Positions 44,101-52,115 of a stretch of DNA of 64,000 nt are shown here, piece after piece. The notes beneath the pieces were generated by a model. It was not told where the DNA came from and did not search any database. It saw only the letters and a list, made by a program, of their open reading frames with translations. Positions within the stretch are counted from its first letter, which is position 1; the number at the start of each line of letters is the position of its first letter. The translations under genes were made by a program, and so were the position numbers. Origin of the DNA: Nesterenkonia sp. E16_10 (GTDB lineage Bacteria; Actinomycetota; Actinomycetes; Actinomycetales; Micrococcaceae); contig NZ_JADPSA010000016.1 of NCBI RefSeq assembly GCF_017347085.1, forward strand, positions 1 through 64,000. Reading direction: 5' to 3'.

Positions 44101-44558
44101 CTGCTTCGGTTCAGTGCCGCGACGCCTGCCACGCCGAGGATGAGGCCGTAGATGAGGTGACCCATCAGGCTCCACAGCGCTGGTGCATCGAGGGTGAAGA
44201 CCGGCATCCCCATCAGCAGCGGCATGATGAGCAGCGGGCCCAGGACCCACCAGAGGGCGCCGTAGAGCAGGCCCACGATCGCTCCGCGACCGTAGCTCGA
44301 GAGCGTGTGGCCGAGAAGCACCGTCAGGCCGAGTCCGATGAGGACCGAGATGACGAGATGTACGCCGAAGCCGACACCAGCCGAGGTGCTTCCGACCAGG
44401 GAAGCGATCATCGGCAACATGTCCATCATGGCCATGAGGGCCCCGAAGGCGAGCCCGCCTGCCAGGCCGCCTACGATCCCGGCAGAGACCTGATGTCCGA
44501 TCGAACGGGTGTTTCTTGCGGTGTGTGGTGTTCCGTGTGCTGCAGTGGGGGCAGACAT
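44097..44558 (-). CDS. Four-helix glycine-rich membrane protein, unknown function
   Basis: 153 residues. After about 22 polar residues there are four hydrophobic helices at about 24-55 (SAGIVGGLAGGLAFGALMAM), 65-87 (VHLVISVLIGLGLTVLLG), 92-120 and 128-150. Helix one has a GxxxGG pattern that favours tight packing. AAGGGA precedes the ATG at 44558. I do not recognise a named family. It ends in the shared hairpin. Confidence 0.75.
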   Translation of the reverse strand: MSAPTAAHGTPHTARNTRSIGHQVSAGIVGGLAGGLAFGALMAMMDMLPMIASLVGSTSAGVGFGVHLVISVLIGLGLTVLLGHTLSSYGRGAIVGLLYGALWWVLGPLLIMPLLMGMPVFTLDAPALWSLMGHLIYGLILGVAGVAALNRSR

Positions 44559-44691
44559 CGGATCGTCCCTTCTTGAGGTGAGAACCTACGACCTCAATCT
44601 AGAACGGGTTGCCGGACCGATTCTGTGATCCAGGACACACTTGTCAGACGTCTTGACGGCACCTGACGTTCGGCGTTTCCAGCTGGGTGTT

Positions 44692-45390
44692 CTATGCCCG
44701 GCGGGTGATCGCCAGTTCGATCTCATCAGCGCGGACCGTGCGGTCCACTGAGGAGTCCTCGGAGGCTTCCTCGGCCCATCCGGTCAGCAGGGTGCAGTAC
44801 CGGTCATAGACCTCGGGGACCCAGACGTCAGTGGTGGCATCCGGCCAGGCGTCGCGGGCGAGGTTCGCGGCAATGTCGCGATCCAGGCTGAGCAGCTTCG
44901 GCTGCGCTGCCGCGCCCTGGGCGAAGTAGAGGAACTTCGTGGAGAACGCCGGCCCGAACCACGGAATCCGGCCAGCGCCGTCCTCGGTGGTCAGGATGCT
45001 GAAGGCATCCTTGGCGAACTCTTCGCTGCGGGCTGCGTTCCATGCCGAGACGAGCAGCTCGGAGGCCTCCTCGCGGTGGGAGGCGAAGTTGTCCAGCCGG
45101 TGGTGCAGACGCGGGACCTTGGGTCCGAGCCCCCAGGACAGCGAGTAGTAGAAGAGCTGGAAGGCGTTCTCGGGGGTGCGCTCGCGGTCACCGATCTCGA
45201 ACACGTCGCGGCGAGTCAGCGACACCTTGTCCAGGCTGCGGAGCATCCCGGTCAGCTCGGGGAGTCCGCGCTTGGAGAGTTCGGCGCGCCAGCGGGCGGC
45301 GTCGACAGCGACACCGTCCTTCATCACCGCGTTGGAGCCGGGGAGTGCGTGCAGGATGTCCTGGGGCAGTCGTGCGTCTTCGTTGATCAT
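44692..45390 (-). CDS. OGG-fold (8-oxoguanine glycosylase-like) protein
   Basis: 232 residues. LFYYSLSWGLGPKVPRLHHRL, IPWFGPAFSTKFLYFAQG and LLSLDRDIAANLARD match the family annotated as 8-oxoguanine DNA glycosylase OGG-fold protein. The helix-hairpin-helix glycosylase core is suggested by the IPWFGPAF segment and the conserved LD, where OGG enzymes carry the catalytic Asp. A classical OGG Lys-Asp pair cannot be confirmed by eye. Such proteins occur alone and in defence contexts; function unknown. A 14-bp palindrome stands 17 bases upstream of the ATG. Confidence 0.72.
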   Translation of the reverse strand: MINEDARLPQDILHALPGSNAVMKDGVAVDAARWRAELSKRGLPELTGMLRSLDKVSLTRRDVFEIGDRERTPENAFQLFYYSLSWGLGPKVPRLHHRLDNFASHREEASELLVSAWNAARSEEFAKDAFSILTTEDGAGRIPWFGPAFSTKFLYFAQGAAAQPKLLSLDRDIAANLARDAWPDATTDVWVPEVYDRYCTLLTGWAEEASEDSSVDRTVRADEIELAITRRA

Positions 45391-45407
45391 GTTCCAACCC
45401 TAATGGG

Positions 45408-45421
45408 CGCAGCCGGCTGCG
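45408..45421. promoter_or_regulatory. 14-bp perfect palindrome upstream of the OGG-fold gene
   Basis: CGCAGCCGGCTGCG is self-complementary and lies 17 bases before the start at 45390. It could be an operator or a short hairpin in the leader; GC-rich palindromes also arise by chance here. Confidence 0.3.
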
Positions 45422-45516
45422 GCCCCCACCTCTCGGCGCAAGCATCCGCAACGGGGGTGGAAGTGGCGAAGATCGCAGGGGGCACCGGGGAGCCACTCAG
45501 CGGCGCTGCTGGTCGA

Positions 45517-46290
45517 TCATGCCGCCGCGACCCGCGAGTGCCGGGTGCTCGAACGCCCCTGACGCAGGACCAGGACCAGGCCGATGATCGCGACGACCAC
45601 CACCGCGTACTGGAACAGCGCGAGTGCGGCGAAGCCCGTGGCCTCACCGGTCGAGGCTCCACCGACGAAGGTGGAGAAGTCCCAGAAGGCGTGCACCAAC
45701 ATGCAGATCACCAGGGTTCCGGTGACTCGGCGCACCACGTAGAGCGCGCTGCCGATCACGAAGGCAAAGACGATCTGCTCCAGGGTGGCGGCCGCTGACT
45801 GCCCGAAGAACACGTTGAGCGCGTGCAGCAGGGCGAACAGCAAGGAGCTGAAGAACCAGACGCCGACTTCACCGAAGGATCCGCGCAGCGCCACCACGCT
45901 CACCCCGCGCAGCGTCAGCTCTTCGCCGAAGCCCACCAATAAGGTGCCCAGCGCGAGCGTGAGCACCAGCTGGGCCTCGATCCCCTCGAAGCCGTGGCCG
46001 AGAAGATTTCCCGCGGCCGTCAGCACGAGGAAGATCGGCAGCAGCAGCAACCATCGGGGACCCGCGGGGGTGTCGCGGAGAGCAGGCCCCCACCATCCCA
46101 ACCAGTAGGTCACCGCGGCGGTGAACAGCGAGGCCAACGCGACCGGCAGAACTATGCCTTGCATCGCATTGGCCGCGGTTGATCCGACCGTCTCATAATC
46201 GGTTCCCGTGAAGAACCACGTCAGACCCATGATCGCGGCGTAGCCCGCGACGACGGCGACCGCGATCCACGCTCTTGGTTGAACCCGCAT
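45517..46290 (-). CDS. CPBP family intramembrane metalloprotease
   Basis: 257 residues with about eight membrane helices. The active-site motifs of the CAAX-protease/bacteriocin-processing (CPBP, ABI) family are present: EELTLRG (EExxxR), FALLHALN (FxxxH) and HAFWDFS (HxxxD/N-type third motif). It likely cleaves a membrane substrate; targets are unknown. The start at the ATG at 46290 matches AGGGGGC upstream and the first helix (AWIAVAVVAGYAAIMGLTWF). An in-frame ATG 57 codons earlier would overlap the divergent gene's promoter and is less likely. Confidence 0.85.
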   Translation of the reverse strand: MRVQPRAWIAVAVVAGYAAIMGLTWFFTGTDYETVGSTAANAMQGIVLPVALASLFTAAVTYWLGWWGPALRDTPAGPRWLLLLPIFLVLTAAGNLLGHGFEGIEAQLVLTLALGTLLVGFGEELTLRGVSVVALRGSFGEVGVWFFSSLLFALLHALNVFFGQSAAATLEQIVFAFVIGSALYVVRRVTGTLVICMLVHAFWDFSTFVGGASTGEATGFAALALFQYAVVVVAIIGLVLVLRQGRSSTRHSRVAAA

Positions 46291-46442
46291 GACTGCCCCC
46301 TGAAACTGAACCCAGAAGCGCTGCACCTGAGCACGAGGGTCCCACCAGCTCCGGAGGCTGTCCATCTCTGATGGACCACATCTTTTCGGAAGGCTCTCCG
46401 CCTGCCGTTCCCACTCAGAGTGGGGTTTGACACACTGAGGAG

Positions 46443-46760
46443 ATGAAACGCTTTCTTGCCCCATTGACGCCCGATCTGGCCCGGGCCGCCCGCGCGCTCA
46501 CGCAGGTCTCGGTCGAGGAGATCAGTGAGGCCGCTGCGCTGGATCCCACGCGGGTTCGCGGTTTTGAACACCGAGGATCTGGACTGGACCAGGACTCCAG
46601 GAGGAAGCTGCGGTCTGCGCTGGAAGAGTTCGGCGCCGTCTTCTTCGATGAAGACGATCAGGGCGGGTACGGCGTCCGGCGCAAGTACAACGCGGCCAAG
46701 ACCCGGCAGCTGGATCGATGGGAGGGCGAGGGCGGACCTGCTTATGAGGACGACATCTGA
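46443..46760 (+). CDS. Small helix-turn-helix-like protein, unknown function
   Basis: 105 residues, very charged. Residues 5-60 (LTPDLARAARALTQVSVEEI followed by SEAAALDPTRVRGFE) look like an XRE-type helix-turn-helix, with the C-terminal tail rich in Asp, Arg and Tyr. GAGGAG directly precedes the ATG with very short spacing. It is divergent from the CPBP protease gene and might regulate it, but this is only positional. The match to XRE is weak. Confidence 0.6.
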   Translation: MKRFLAPLTPDLARAARALTQVSVEEISEAAALDPTRVRGFEHRGSGLDQDSRRKLRSALEEFGAVFFDEDDQGGYGVRRKYNAAKTRQLDRWEGEGGPAYEDDI

Positions 46761-46774
46761 GCAGCGACCGGTGA

Positions 46775-46795
46775 TGGGGCTGCTGCCTAGCCCCA
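46775..46795. terminator. Short hairpin between convergent genes
   Basis: TGGGGCT and AGCCCCA pair over seven positions with a seven-base loop, between the stops at 46760 and 46868. It has no T run, so it is a modest terminator candidate. Confidence 0.45.
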
Positions 46796-46867
46796 GAAGC
46801 TTCCCGCAGGAGGTGAATCGCCTCAGGGCCGACTCTATGCAGAGTGGCCAAATGGCTGACCCCTCGC

Positions 46868-48268
46868 TCAGCGCCGTCGGGCCAGGAAGATCAAGGCTGC
46901 TGGAATCGTAAGACAGACGTAGAGGAAAGCGCTGAGACCCAGAGCAGAGTCGATACCAGACCCCAGGTCGTCATTTTGGGCGGTGCTGAATTCCAGGGCA
47001 AGCACACCGAGAATGGCGATGCCCATCCCCGCACCGAGGGCGAAGGCGCTCTCCTGAATCGCGCCGGCATCTGCCGTACGCGTCGGGGGAGCGGAGCCCA
47101 TCAGCGCGTTCGAAGCGATGGCCATCACTGTGCCGGCACCCAGTCCTAGGAGCATCAGCCCACCAGCGTGGGCGGCCTGCGGCACGGAGAACAGCAGCAG
47201 GGATCCGGCGGAGGTGAAGATGAACCCTGCGGCCAGGAGATTTGGCTCGGAGATCCATCGCTTCAACCCGGGACTCAGCACGCCACCCAGGACGCTTGCC
47301 GCGGCCAGAGGCAGCAGCACCAGGCCAGCTTCGACGGCGGAGCGACCCTCCACGAGCTGCAGCTGCTGGGTGAGCAGGTAGAGGGTGCCGTTGAACACTC
47401 CAGCGGTGGCCGCGATGCTCAGCGCCGAGACCGCGAGCACCGGCTTCTGGAACAGCCTGACATCCAGGTACGGACGGCGCAGTCGAGCTTGCCGCAGAGA
47501 GAACACCGTCAGGGCCACAGCGCCGCCGCACAGCAGTGCCGGTGCGATCAGCGCGGAGTCTTCCCGCGGCATCGACTTCAGCGCCAGGATCAAGGCCGCG
47601 ATCCCGATCGTGGAGGACGCGATGCTGAATGGGTCCAGGCCAGGGGGTTCAGAGTTCCTGGATGTGGGAAGCACCATGACCGCCGCGATCAGGCACAGAC
47701 CCAGCGCCGGTGCGTTGACCCAGAAGATCCACGCCCACGGCAGATGCTCCACCAGGACGCCGCCCAGCAGTGGTCCGAGACCGACCCCGGCACTGAAGCT
47801 GGAGACCCAGAGGCCATAGGCGAAGGCGCGAGACCTCTCGGTGGGGAATGACGCGCGAATGATCGCCACCGTCGCCGCGATCAGCAGCGCGGATCCGATC
47901 CCCTGACCGATCCGTCCGATGATCAGCGCTGTCGGATCCAACGCGATCCCGGCGAGCAGGGCGCCGGCGATGGCGACGGTCAGCCCTGCCAGGTAGGCGA
48001 GTTTGCGTCCGTAGCGGTCAGCGAAGACCGCGCTTGGGATGATGGCGATTCCCGTGGTGAGAGCGTAGGCATCGGCGGTCCACAACACCTGTACTGGGCT
48101 CAGTGAGAGTTGTTCGGTGAGTTCAGGCAGGGCCACGGCGACCTTGGTCATATCCGTTCCGCCGAGGAGCAGTACCACCGTGAATACCGACAGGATGCCC
48201 GTCAGGCGGGCCAGTGAGATCGGCGGGTCGTGCGGACGTGAGATGGCGGTGGTTGTGGCATGCGGCAT
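46868..48268 (-). CDS. MFS drug exporter, DHA2 (14-helix) family
   Basis: 466 residues with about fourteen helices. The motif A region FADRYGRKLAYLAGL follows helix 2, GRIGQGIGSALL is motif B-like, and GLGPLLGGVLVEHLPWAWIFWVN is the motif C signature of antiporters (all seen in sequence). It probably exports a toxic small molecule with proton exchange. The divergent LysR gene begins 72 bases away across a palindrome and is the obvious regulator. The start has no strong ribosome site. It converges with the small HTH-like gene. Confidence 0.88.
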   Translation of the reverse strand: MPHATTTAISRPHDPPISLARLTGILSVFTVVLLLGGTDMTKVAVALPELTEQLSLSPVQVLWTADAYALTTGIAIIPSAVFADRYGRKLAYLAGLTVAIAGALLAGIALDPTALIIGRIGQGIGSALLIAATVAIIRASFPTERSRAFAYGLWVSSFSAGVGLGPLLGGVLVEHLPWAWIFWVNAPALGLCLIAAVMVLPTSRNSEPPGLDPFSIASSTIGIAALILALKSMPREDSALIAPALLCGGAVALTVFSLRQARLRRPYLDVRLFQKPVLAVSALSIAATAGVFNGTLYLLTQQLQLVEGRSAVEAGLVLLPLAAASVLGGVLSPGLKRWISEPNLLAAGFIFTSAGSLLLFSVPQAAHAGGLMLLGLGAGTVMAIASNALMGSAPPTRTADAGAIQESAFALGAGMGIAILGVLALEFSTAQNDDLGSGIDSALGLSAFLYVCLTIPAALIFLARRR

Positions 48269-48326
48269 TGGCCCAGTTCATCGAACGCCCAAGCCTGCGT
48301 CCAGGTTCACAGAGTCCACATGATCG

Positions 48327-48341
48327 TGCACTATAAGTGCA
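48327..48341. promoter_or_regulatory. LysR-type operator between the MFS and lysR genes
   Basis: TGCACT-ATA-AGTGCA is a perfect palindrome in the 72-base gap of the divergent pair, and its last base is the A of the lysR ATG. A TATAAG hexamer lies inside it. This fits autorepression together with control of the exporter. Confidence 0.55.
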
Positions 48342-49246
48342 TGATCGATTCACGCCTGCAGCTCTTGGTCGCCGTCAGCGAATATGGGACGGTGACCGCA
48401 GCAGCTGAAGTGCTCTTCCGGAGTCCCTCCGGGGTCTCGCGGCAGATCAAGCAGCTCGAGGCGGAGATCGACCTGGACCTCCTCGAGCACGAGGGGCGGC
48501 GGGTGAAACTGACCCCGGCAGGCCAGCGACTGGTCGAACACACTCGGGCTTTGAATGCCCAGTGGGAGTCAGCACTCAGCGACACCGCGTCGGCCGCCAC
48601 CGAGCTCTGCGGCCCGGTGTCCATCGGCGGTTTCGCCACCATCCTGACCTCGGTGGTGACGCCTGCCGTGGTGCGGCTCCGTGAGGACCACCAGATGCTC
48701 CGGCCCATGGCCAAGGAGATCTACTCGCAGGAGATCACCCGAGCCCTCGAGACTGGGGCGATCGATGTGGGACTCTTCGTGGCTGATGAATCGACGAGCC
48801 GGCTTCCCTCCTACCTTGAGGTCGCCGAGTTCATGGACGATCCCATCGACCTCTTGGTGCACCAGTCCCATGCCTTCGCCGCGCGGGACGAGGTGCGTCT
48901 GGAAGAGGCGCGCCAGGAGGAGTGGGTCACCGGCCTCCCGCACCAGGACTCGTATAAGGAGCTCTACGCGGCGACCCGTTCAGCCGGGTATGCGCCGCGG
49001 TCCAGTCATTACGCGCAGGACCTCACCGCGACGGCCGCGCTCGTGGCCGCAGGGCTGGGGATCTCAGCGGTGCCCAGGATCGCGCAAGAGATCTCGCATC
49101 CGCAGGTCCGGCGCGTTCCCCTTGCCGGCGAGCACCGTCCACACCGGCGCATCATGCTCACGTTCCGGGGCGGCTCGCGCGGCAATCCGCGGATCCGCGC
49201 CGTGATCGACGCCCTGGAACGGGCTCGCCCGAACGAGCTGCGCTGA
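48341..49246 (+). CDS. LysR-type regulator, divergent to the MFS exporter
   Basis: 301 residues. The winged HTH (RLQLLVAVSEYGTVTAAAEV, LFRSPSGVSRQIKQLE) is at the N-terminus and the periplasmic-binding-like effector domain follows (GPVSIGGFATILTSVV...IDVGLFV). Start is the ATG at 48341; an in-frame ATG at 48320 would add seven residues and lies in a direct repeat (CATGATCG at 48319 and 48340). Divergent placement with a palindrome in between suggests it controls the MFS gene in response to the exported compound. Confidence 0.86.
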   Translation: MIDSRLQLLVAVSEYGTVTAAAEVLFRSPSGVSRQIKQLEAEIDLDLLEHEGRRVKLTPAGQRLVEHTRALNAQWESALSDTASAATELCGPVSIGGFATILTSVVTPAVVRLREDHQMLRPMAKEIYSQEITRALETGAIDVGLFVADESTSRLPSYLEVAEFMDDPIDLLVHQSHAFAARDEVRLEEARQEEWVTGLPHQDSYKELYAATRSAGYAPRSSHYAQDLTATAALVAAGLGISAVPRIAQEISHPQVRRVPLAGEHRPHRRIMLTFRGGSRGNPRIRAVIDALERARPNELR

Positions 49247-49317
49247 AGGGATGAAGCGCTCGCCGGAGAGCAGCAATATGCTGGAGGAGTCCGGAGCGCG
49301 CGTTGATCAGGAGTCTT

Positions 49318-50196
49318 GTGGAGCAATCCTTGCAGCACCTCGAGACCGCGGTCACCCGTCTGGCCGCAGATCAGCCCTTCGCGCTCTCCTGGGAGATCCG
49401 CCCGATCGGCACCGGTGAGGCGATCGGCCAAGACGCCACCCGCGCCGTCGCCTCCTTCAGCACCCGCAAGGTCAGCGTGCTCCTGGCCTGCCTGGCATTG
49501 GTCGAGACGGGCGAGCTCAGCCTCCAGGACCGCTCGGTGATCACCGAGCACATGAAGGACGGCGTCCAAGCCGGGATCATGCGGAACCTCTCCGCCGGGA
49601 TCTCACTGAGCCTGCGCGACTCCCTGCTGCAGATGATGAGCACCTCGGACAACATCTGCACCCAGCTGGTCTTCGCCGCCATCGGCTCGGTCCGCCCGGA
49701 CCCGTTGCAATGGGTCAACGACTACTGCGCCTGGATGGGCCTGCACGCCACCCTGCACCGCGAGATCTTCCCCCGCACCGGCGACCTCACCTGGAGCCAT
49801 TCCCTGGAGACCCTCACCACGACGACGGCGCGGGATCAGTCCCGCCTGTTGGAGAGCTTGGGCCGCGGTTGCGTGGATGACACCGCCGCCGCCCAGCTGA
49901 TGGTCTCTCGCGAGCTGTGTGAGTTTGCGCGGGACGCGATGCTTGGACTCTTCACGCCCGCGCTGGGTGTGGCCTGCACCGAAATCCGATTCGCGGAGAA
50001 GAACGGACGCGGGCTGCGCAGCCTCTCCCAGGTGGGGCTGGCGCTCACCGACACCGGAGCTCCGCTGGCTGCGGTTGCGGCCTACGCCGAGAACATTCCC
50101 ACGCAGCTGCCCTCGGGGCTCCCCGGCCGGGTGGCGGTCTTCGACCTGTTCGCCGAGCTCGGACTTGCCGTGCAGGAGTGGGCTCATGGTCGCTGA
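49318..50196 (+). CDS. Serine hydrolase, class A beta-lactamase-like
   Basis: 292 residues without a signal peptide, so probably cytosolic. The SxxK motif is STRK (Ser48, Lys51) after ASF, and SDN is Ser110-Asp111-Asn112. The third KTG-type motif is only approximate (EKNGRG). The fold resembles class A beta-lactamases and related serine hydrolases of unknown substrate, which lack secretion and are not resistance enzymes. The start is the GTG at 49318 with AGGAG at 49309; the TTG at 49303 is an alternative. The last 11 bases overlap the next gene, a degenerate paralogue. Confidence 0.82.
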   Translation: MEQSLQHLETAVTRLAADQPFALSWEIRPIGTGEAIGQDATRAVASFSTRKVSVLLACLALVETGELSLQDRSVITEHMKDGVQAGIMRNLSAGISLSLRDSLLQMMSTSDNICTQLVFAAIGSVRPDPLQWVNDYCAWMGLHATLHREIFPRTGDLTWSHSLETLTTTTARDQSRLLESLGRGCVDDTAAAQLMVSRELCEFARDAMLGLFTPALGVACTEIRFAEKNGRGLRSLSQVGLALTDTGAPLAAVAAYAENIPTQLPSGLPGRVAVFDLFAELGLAVQEWAHGR

Positions 50197-51064
50197 GGTG
50201 GAAATGTTGACTCTGGAGGAATGCGCGGCGGCGTATCCGCAGCTGCGGTTCGCGGTCGGCTCCGCCCGATTTCCCGGGCTGGTTGCCGAAGCCCAGGCGG
50301 ACGAGCCGCAGGACCTCGCAGGCATCGGAAAACTGCTGTTCGGGCTGACCCTGGCCCACCTCGATGAGCGGGATGAGGGGTTCCTGGCTCGTCCGCTCAG
50401 CGTCACCGCGGGGCACCGCGCCGCGGCTCAGACCGGTACGCTGCGGCTGATGTCCGGGGAGCTGCGGCTCAGTGCGGAGGACGCGGTGAGCCTGGTCTTC
50501 TCCACAGGTGACGGCGCCTGCGTGCTCGCACTGCTGGATTTCGCGGCCGCAGAAGGAGTCGACCTGCTCTCCGAGGCCGCACGTCTCACGACCTCGCTCC
50601 GGCTCGACGCGGTACAGCTGTCCGGGCTCGAATCCGACGAGTCCTGGGGCGAAGGGCTGCTGGGGTCCGCCACCACCGCCTCAACGTGTCAGCTGCTGCG
50701 CTCCCTCGGAACCCCCGACGACCCAGAGGGCGATCCAGCGGTGGTTGCGGGAGTCTCCTCCGGGACTCGGCGCCGGATCCACGGCTGGATGGGCAAGGTC
50801 TTCGAACCCGCCGGTCTCGCCTCGGCCCTGCCCGGGTATGGACCCCGCCGAGTCCCGCATCAGACCCTCTCCGGCATCGAGCTCACCACGGCCGGCGCGC
50901 AGCGCGGATACAGTTCCGTGCTCTCCCTGCCCAATCAGACGGGGGAGTGGGTCCATGTGGCTGCCCACCTGCCGCCGTCGTCGGCTGGCGCTCACTCTCC
51001 ACGGGATGTCTCAGCCGTGCTGGGCACTTTGGGCCTGGCGGCGTACGACTCCTCAGGCCGTTGA
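50186..51064 (+). CDS. Catalytically degenerate paralogue of the serine hydrolase
   Basis: 292 residues, same length as its upstream neighbour. Where that protein has STRK and SDN, this one has GIGK (residues 46-49) and GDG (108-110), with the same 59-residue distance between Lys and the second motif. The aligned segments LFGLTLAHLDER and LRLSAEDAVSLVFSTGDG keep the fold pattern. It therefore looks like a pseudoenzyme. The ATG at 50186 has AGGAG seven bases upstream and overlaps the upstream stop by 11 bases, so both are co-translated and may form a complex. Function unknown. Confidence 0.72.
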   Translation: MVAEVEMLTLEECAAAYPQLRFAVGSARFPGLVAEAQADEPQDLAGIGKLLFGLTLAHLDERDEGFLARPLSVTAGHRAAAQTGTLRLMSGELRLSAEDAVSLVFSTGDGACVLALLDFAAAEGVDLLSEAARLTTSLRLDAVQLSGLESDESWGEGLLGSATTASTCQLLRSLGTPDDPEGDPAVVAGVSSGTRRRIHGWMGKVFEPAGLASALPGYGPRRVPHQTLSGIELTTAGAQRGYSSVLSLPNQTGEWVHVAAHLPPSSAGAHSPRDVSAVLGTLGLAAYDSSGR

Positions 51065-51207
51065 CTAGAGCTTTTGTGGAGCCTGGAACATCCGGCACCA
51101 AGGCAGCGCGGAGGAAACGATCATGGAATCACCAGGCGCCACCCATAGGTTCGAGTCAGGTGCCAAATTCTTTCGGGTACTGACAATGATTCGATGTGAG
51201 GAGTCAC

Positions 51208-51435
51208 ATGCTGGCCACACTGCATAATCTCGGTTTTCGTTCAGAGTACGCCTACAATGCCGCGTTGGCCTCTGTAGCGCTGTCTTTCGGAAGCTGGACC
51301 GCGTCCCGCTTCAAGAAGGATGATTCCAAGCCGCAGGCCGACCGCTGGGGCATCTTCGTGGGCCACTGGGCCCCCACCTTCTTCGGTCTGGGCCTGGCGC
51401 TCTCGCAGTACGAGAACAAGGGCAAGAAGCGCTGA
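51208..51435 (+). CDS. Small hypothetical membrane-associated protein
   Basis: 75 residues. Two weakly hydrophobic segments, residues 12-30 (EYAYNAALASVALSFGSWTA) and 45-62 (GIFVGHWAPTFFGLGLALSQ), surround a basic loop (SRFKKDDSKPQADR), and the tail is KGKKR. Sequence GHWAPTFFGLG occurs in small conserved actinobacterial proteins of unknown function. GAGGAG precedes the ATG at 51208. It is followed by a 150-base intergenic region. Confidence 0.7.
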   Translation: MLATLHNLGFRSEYAYNAALASVALSFGSWTASRFKKDDSKPQADRWGIFVGHWAPTFFGLGLALSQYENKGKKR

Positions 51436-51564
51436 TCTCAGAACTTCTCAAAAGGGGCGTCACCGATCATCGGCGGCACCCCGCTGTGCGTGGATGAGCT
51501 TTGACTCCTCATCGAGGGGTGGTGGCTCGGCGATTGCCTCACGGATCTACGTACTTTCTTGGTC

Positions 51565-51593
51565 TTTACGTAATCACGTGATTGAACTAGCGT
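51565..51593 (+). promoter_or_regulatory. Promoter of the arsR-M23 operon with internal operator
   Basis: TTTACG and TAGCGT are 17 bases apart, and TAGCGT ends six bases before the ATG at 51600, predicting a leaderless message. The 12-bp palindrome AATCACGTGATT (51572-51583) fills the spacer, an ideal position for a repressor. Confidence 0.6.
51572..51583. promoter_or_regulatory. Operator palindrome, likely for the ArsR-type regulator
   Basis: AATCACGTGATT is a perfect 12-bp palindrome between the -35 and -10 elements of the downstream regulator gene, consistent with autorepression. Confidence 0.55.
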
Positions 51594-51599
51594 GTGGTC

Positions 51600-52115
51600 A
51601 TGGATGATGATCACTCCTTCCGAGACCTGGCTGAGCGCCTCGCGGCGGTCGAGGAGCGGCTTGCCGCCCTCGAGTCACCTCCGGCGGCAACGTCGGCCGC
51701 GGACCAGGACGAGGTCTTCTGGGCGCTGGACGGCCTCAAGCAGCGCACGACGGATGCGGCCGGCGCCGTGCTGATGACCGGCGCGGTCACCGTGCCGAAG
51801 GGGCATCACGCTCAGTGGCAGATGCAGGGCTCGGTGCAGGAGATGTTTGCCACCGACTTTGCCTCGCGGGCAGAGCGGCTCTCAGCAGTGGCGCACCCGG
51901 TTCGGCTGCAGCTGATGCAGCGGCTGCTCACGGACGCTTCCACCGTCGAGGAGATCCGTGAAGCCGGAGAGTTCGGCACCAGCGGGCAGGTCTACCACCA
52001 CCTGCGCCAGCTGGTCGCCGCGGGGTGGGTCACAGCGCTGGGTTCAGGGCGCTACGAGGTGCCACCGGCAAGAATCGTGCCGTTGCTGGTCACCCTGTTG
52101 GGGGTGGATCGCTGA
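51600..52115 (+). CDS. ArsR-family winged-helix transcriptional regulator
   Basis: 171 residues. The N-terminal ~40 residues form a heptad-like helix (FRDLAERLAAVEERLAALE), probably for oligomerisation. The winged helix lies at about 95-165: AERLSAVAHPVRLQLMQRLL, then FGTSGQVYHHLRQLVAAGWV. There is no CxC or obvious metal site as in arsenic or zinc sensors, so the signal is unknown. Its stop overlaps the start of the M23 peptidase gene (TGATG), so it is translationally coupled to its presumed target. The message appears leaderless, with an operator in the promoter spacer. Confidence 0.84.
   Translation: MDDDHSFRDLAERLAAVEERLAALESPPAATSAADQDEVFWALDGLKQRTTDAAGAVLMTGAVTVPKGHHAQWQMQGSVQEMFATDFASRAERLSAVAHPVRLQLMQRLLTDASTVEEIREAGEFGTSGQVYHHLRQLVAAGWVTALGSGRYEVPPARIVPLLVTLLGVDR

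Noticed and set aside
49318-50196. Beta-lactam resistance gene
   Set aside because: No signal peptide, weak third motif and an adjacent degenerate paralogue; a serine hydrolase of other function is more likely.
51140-51170. GGTTCGAGTC at 51153-51162 resembling a tRNA T-loop
   Set aside because: The flanking five bases on each side do not pair and no acceptor or anticodon stem surrounds it.
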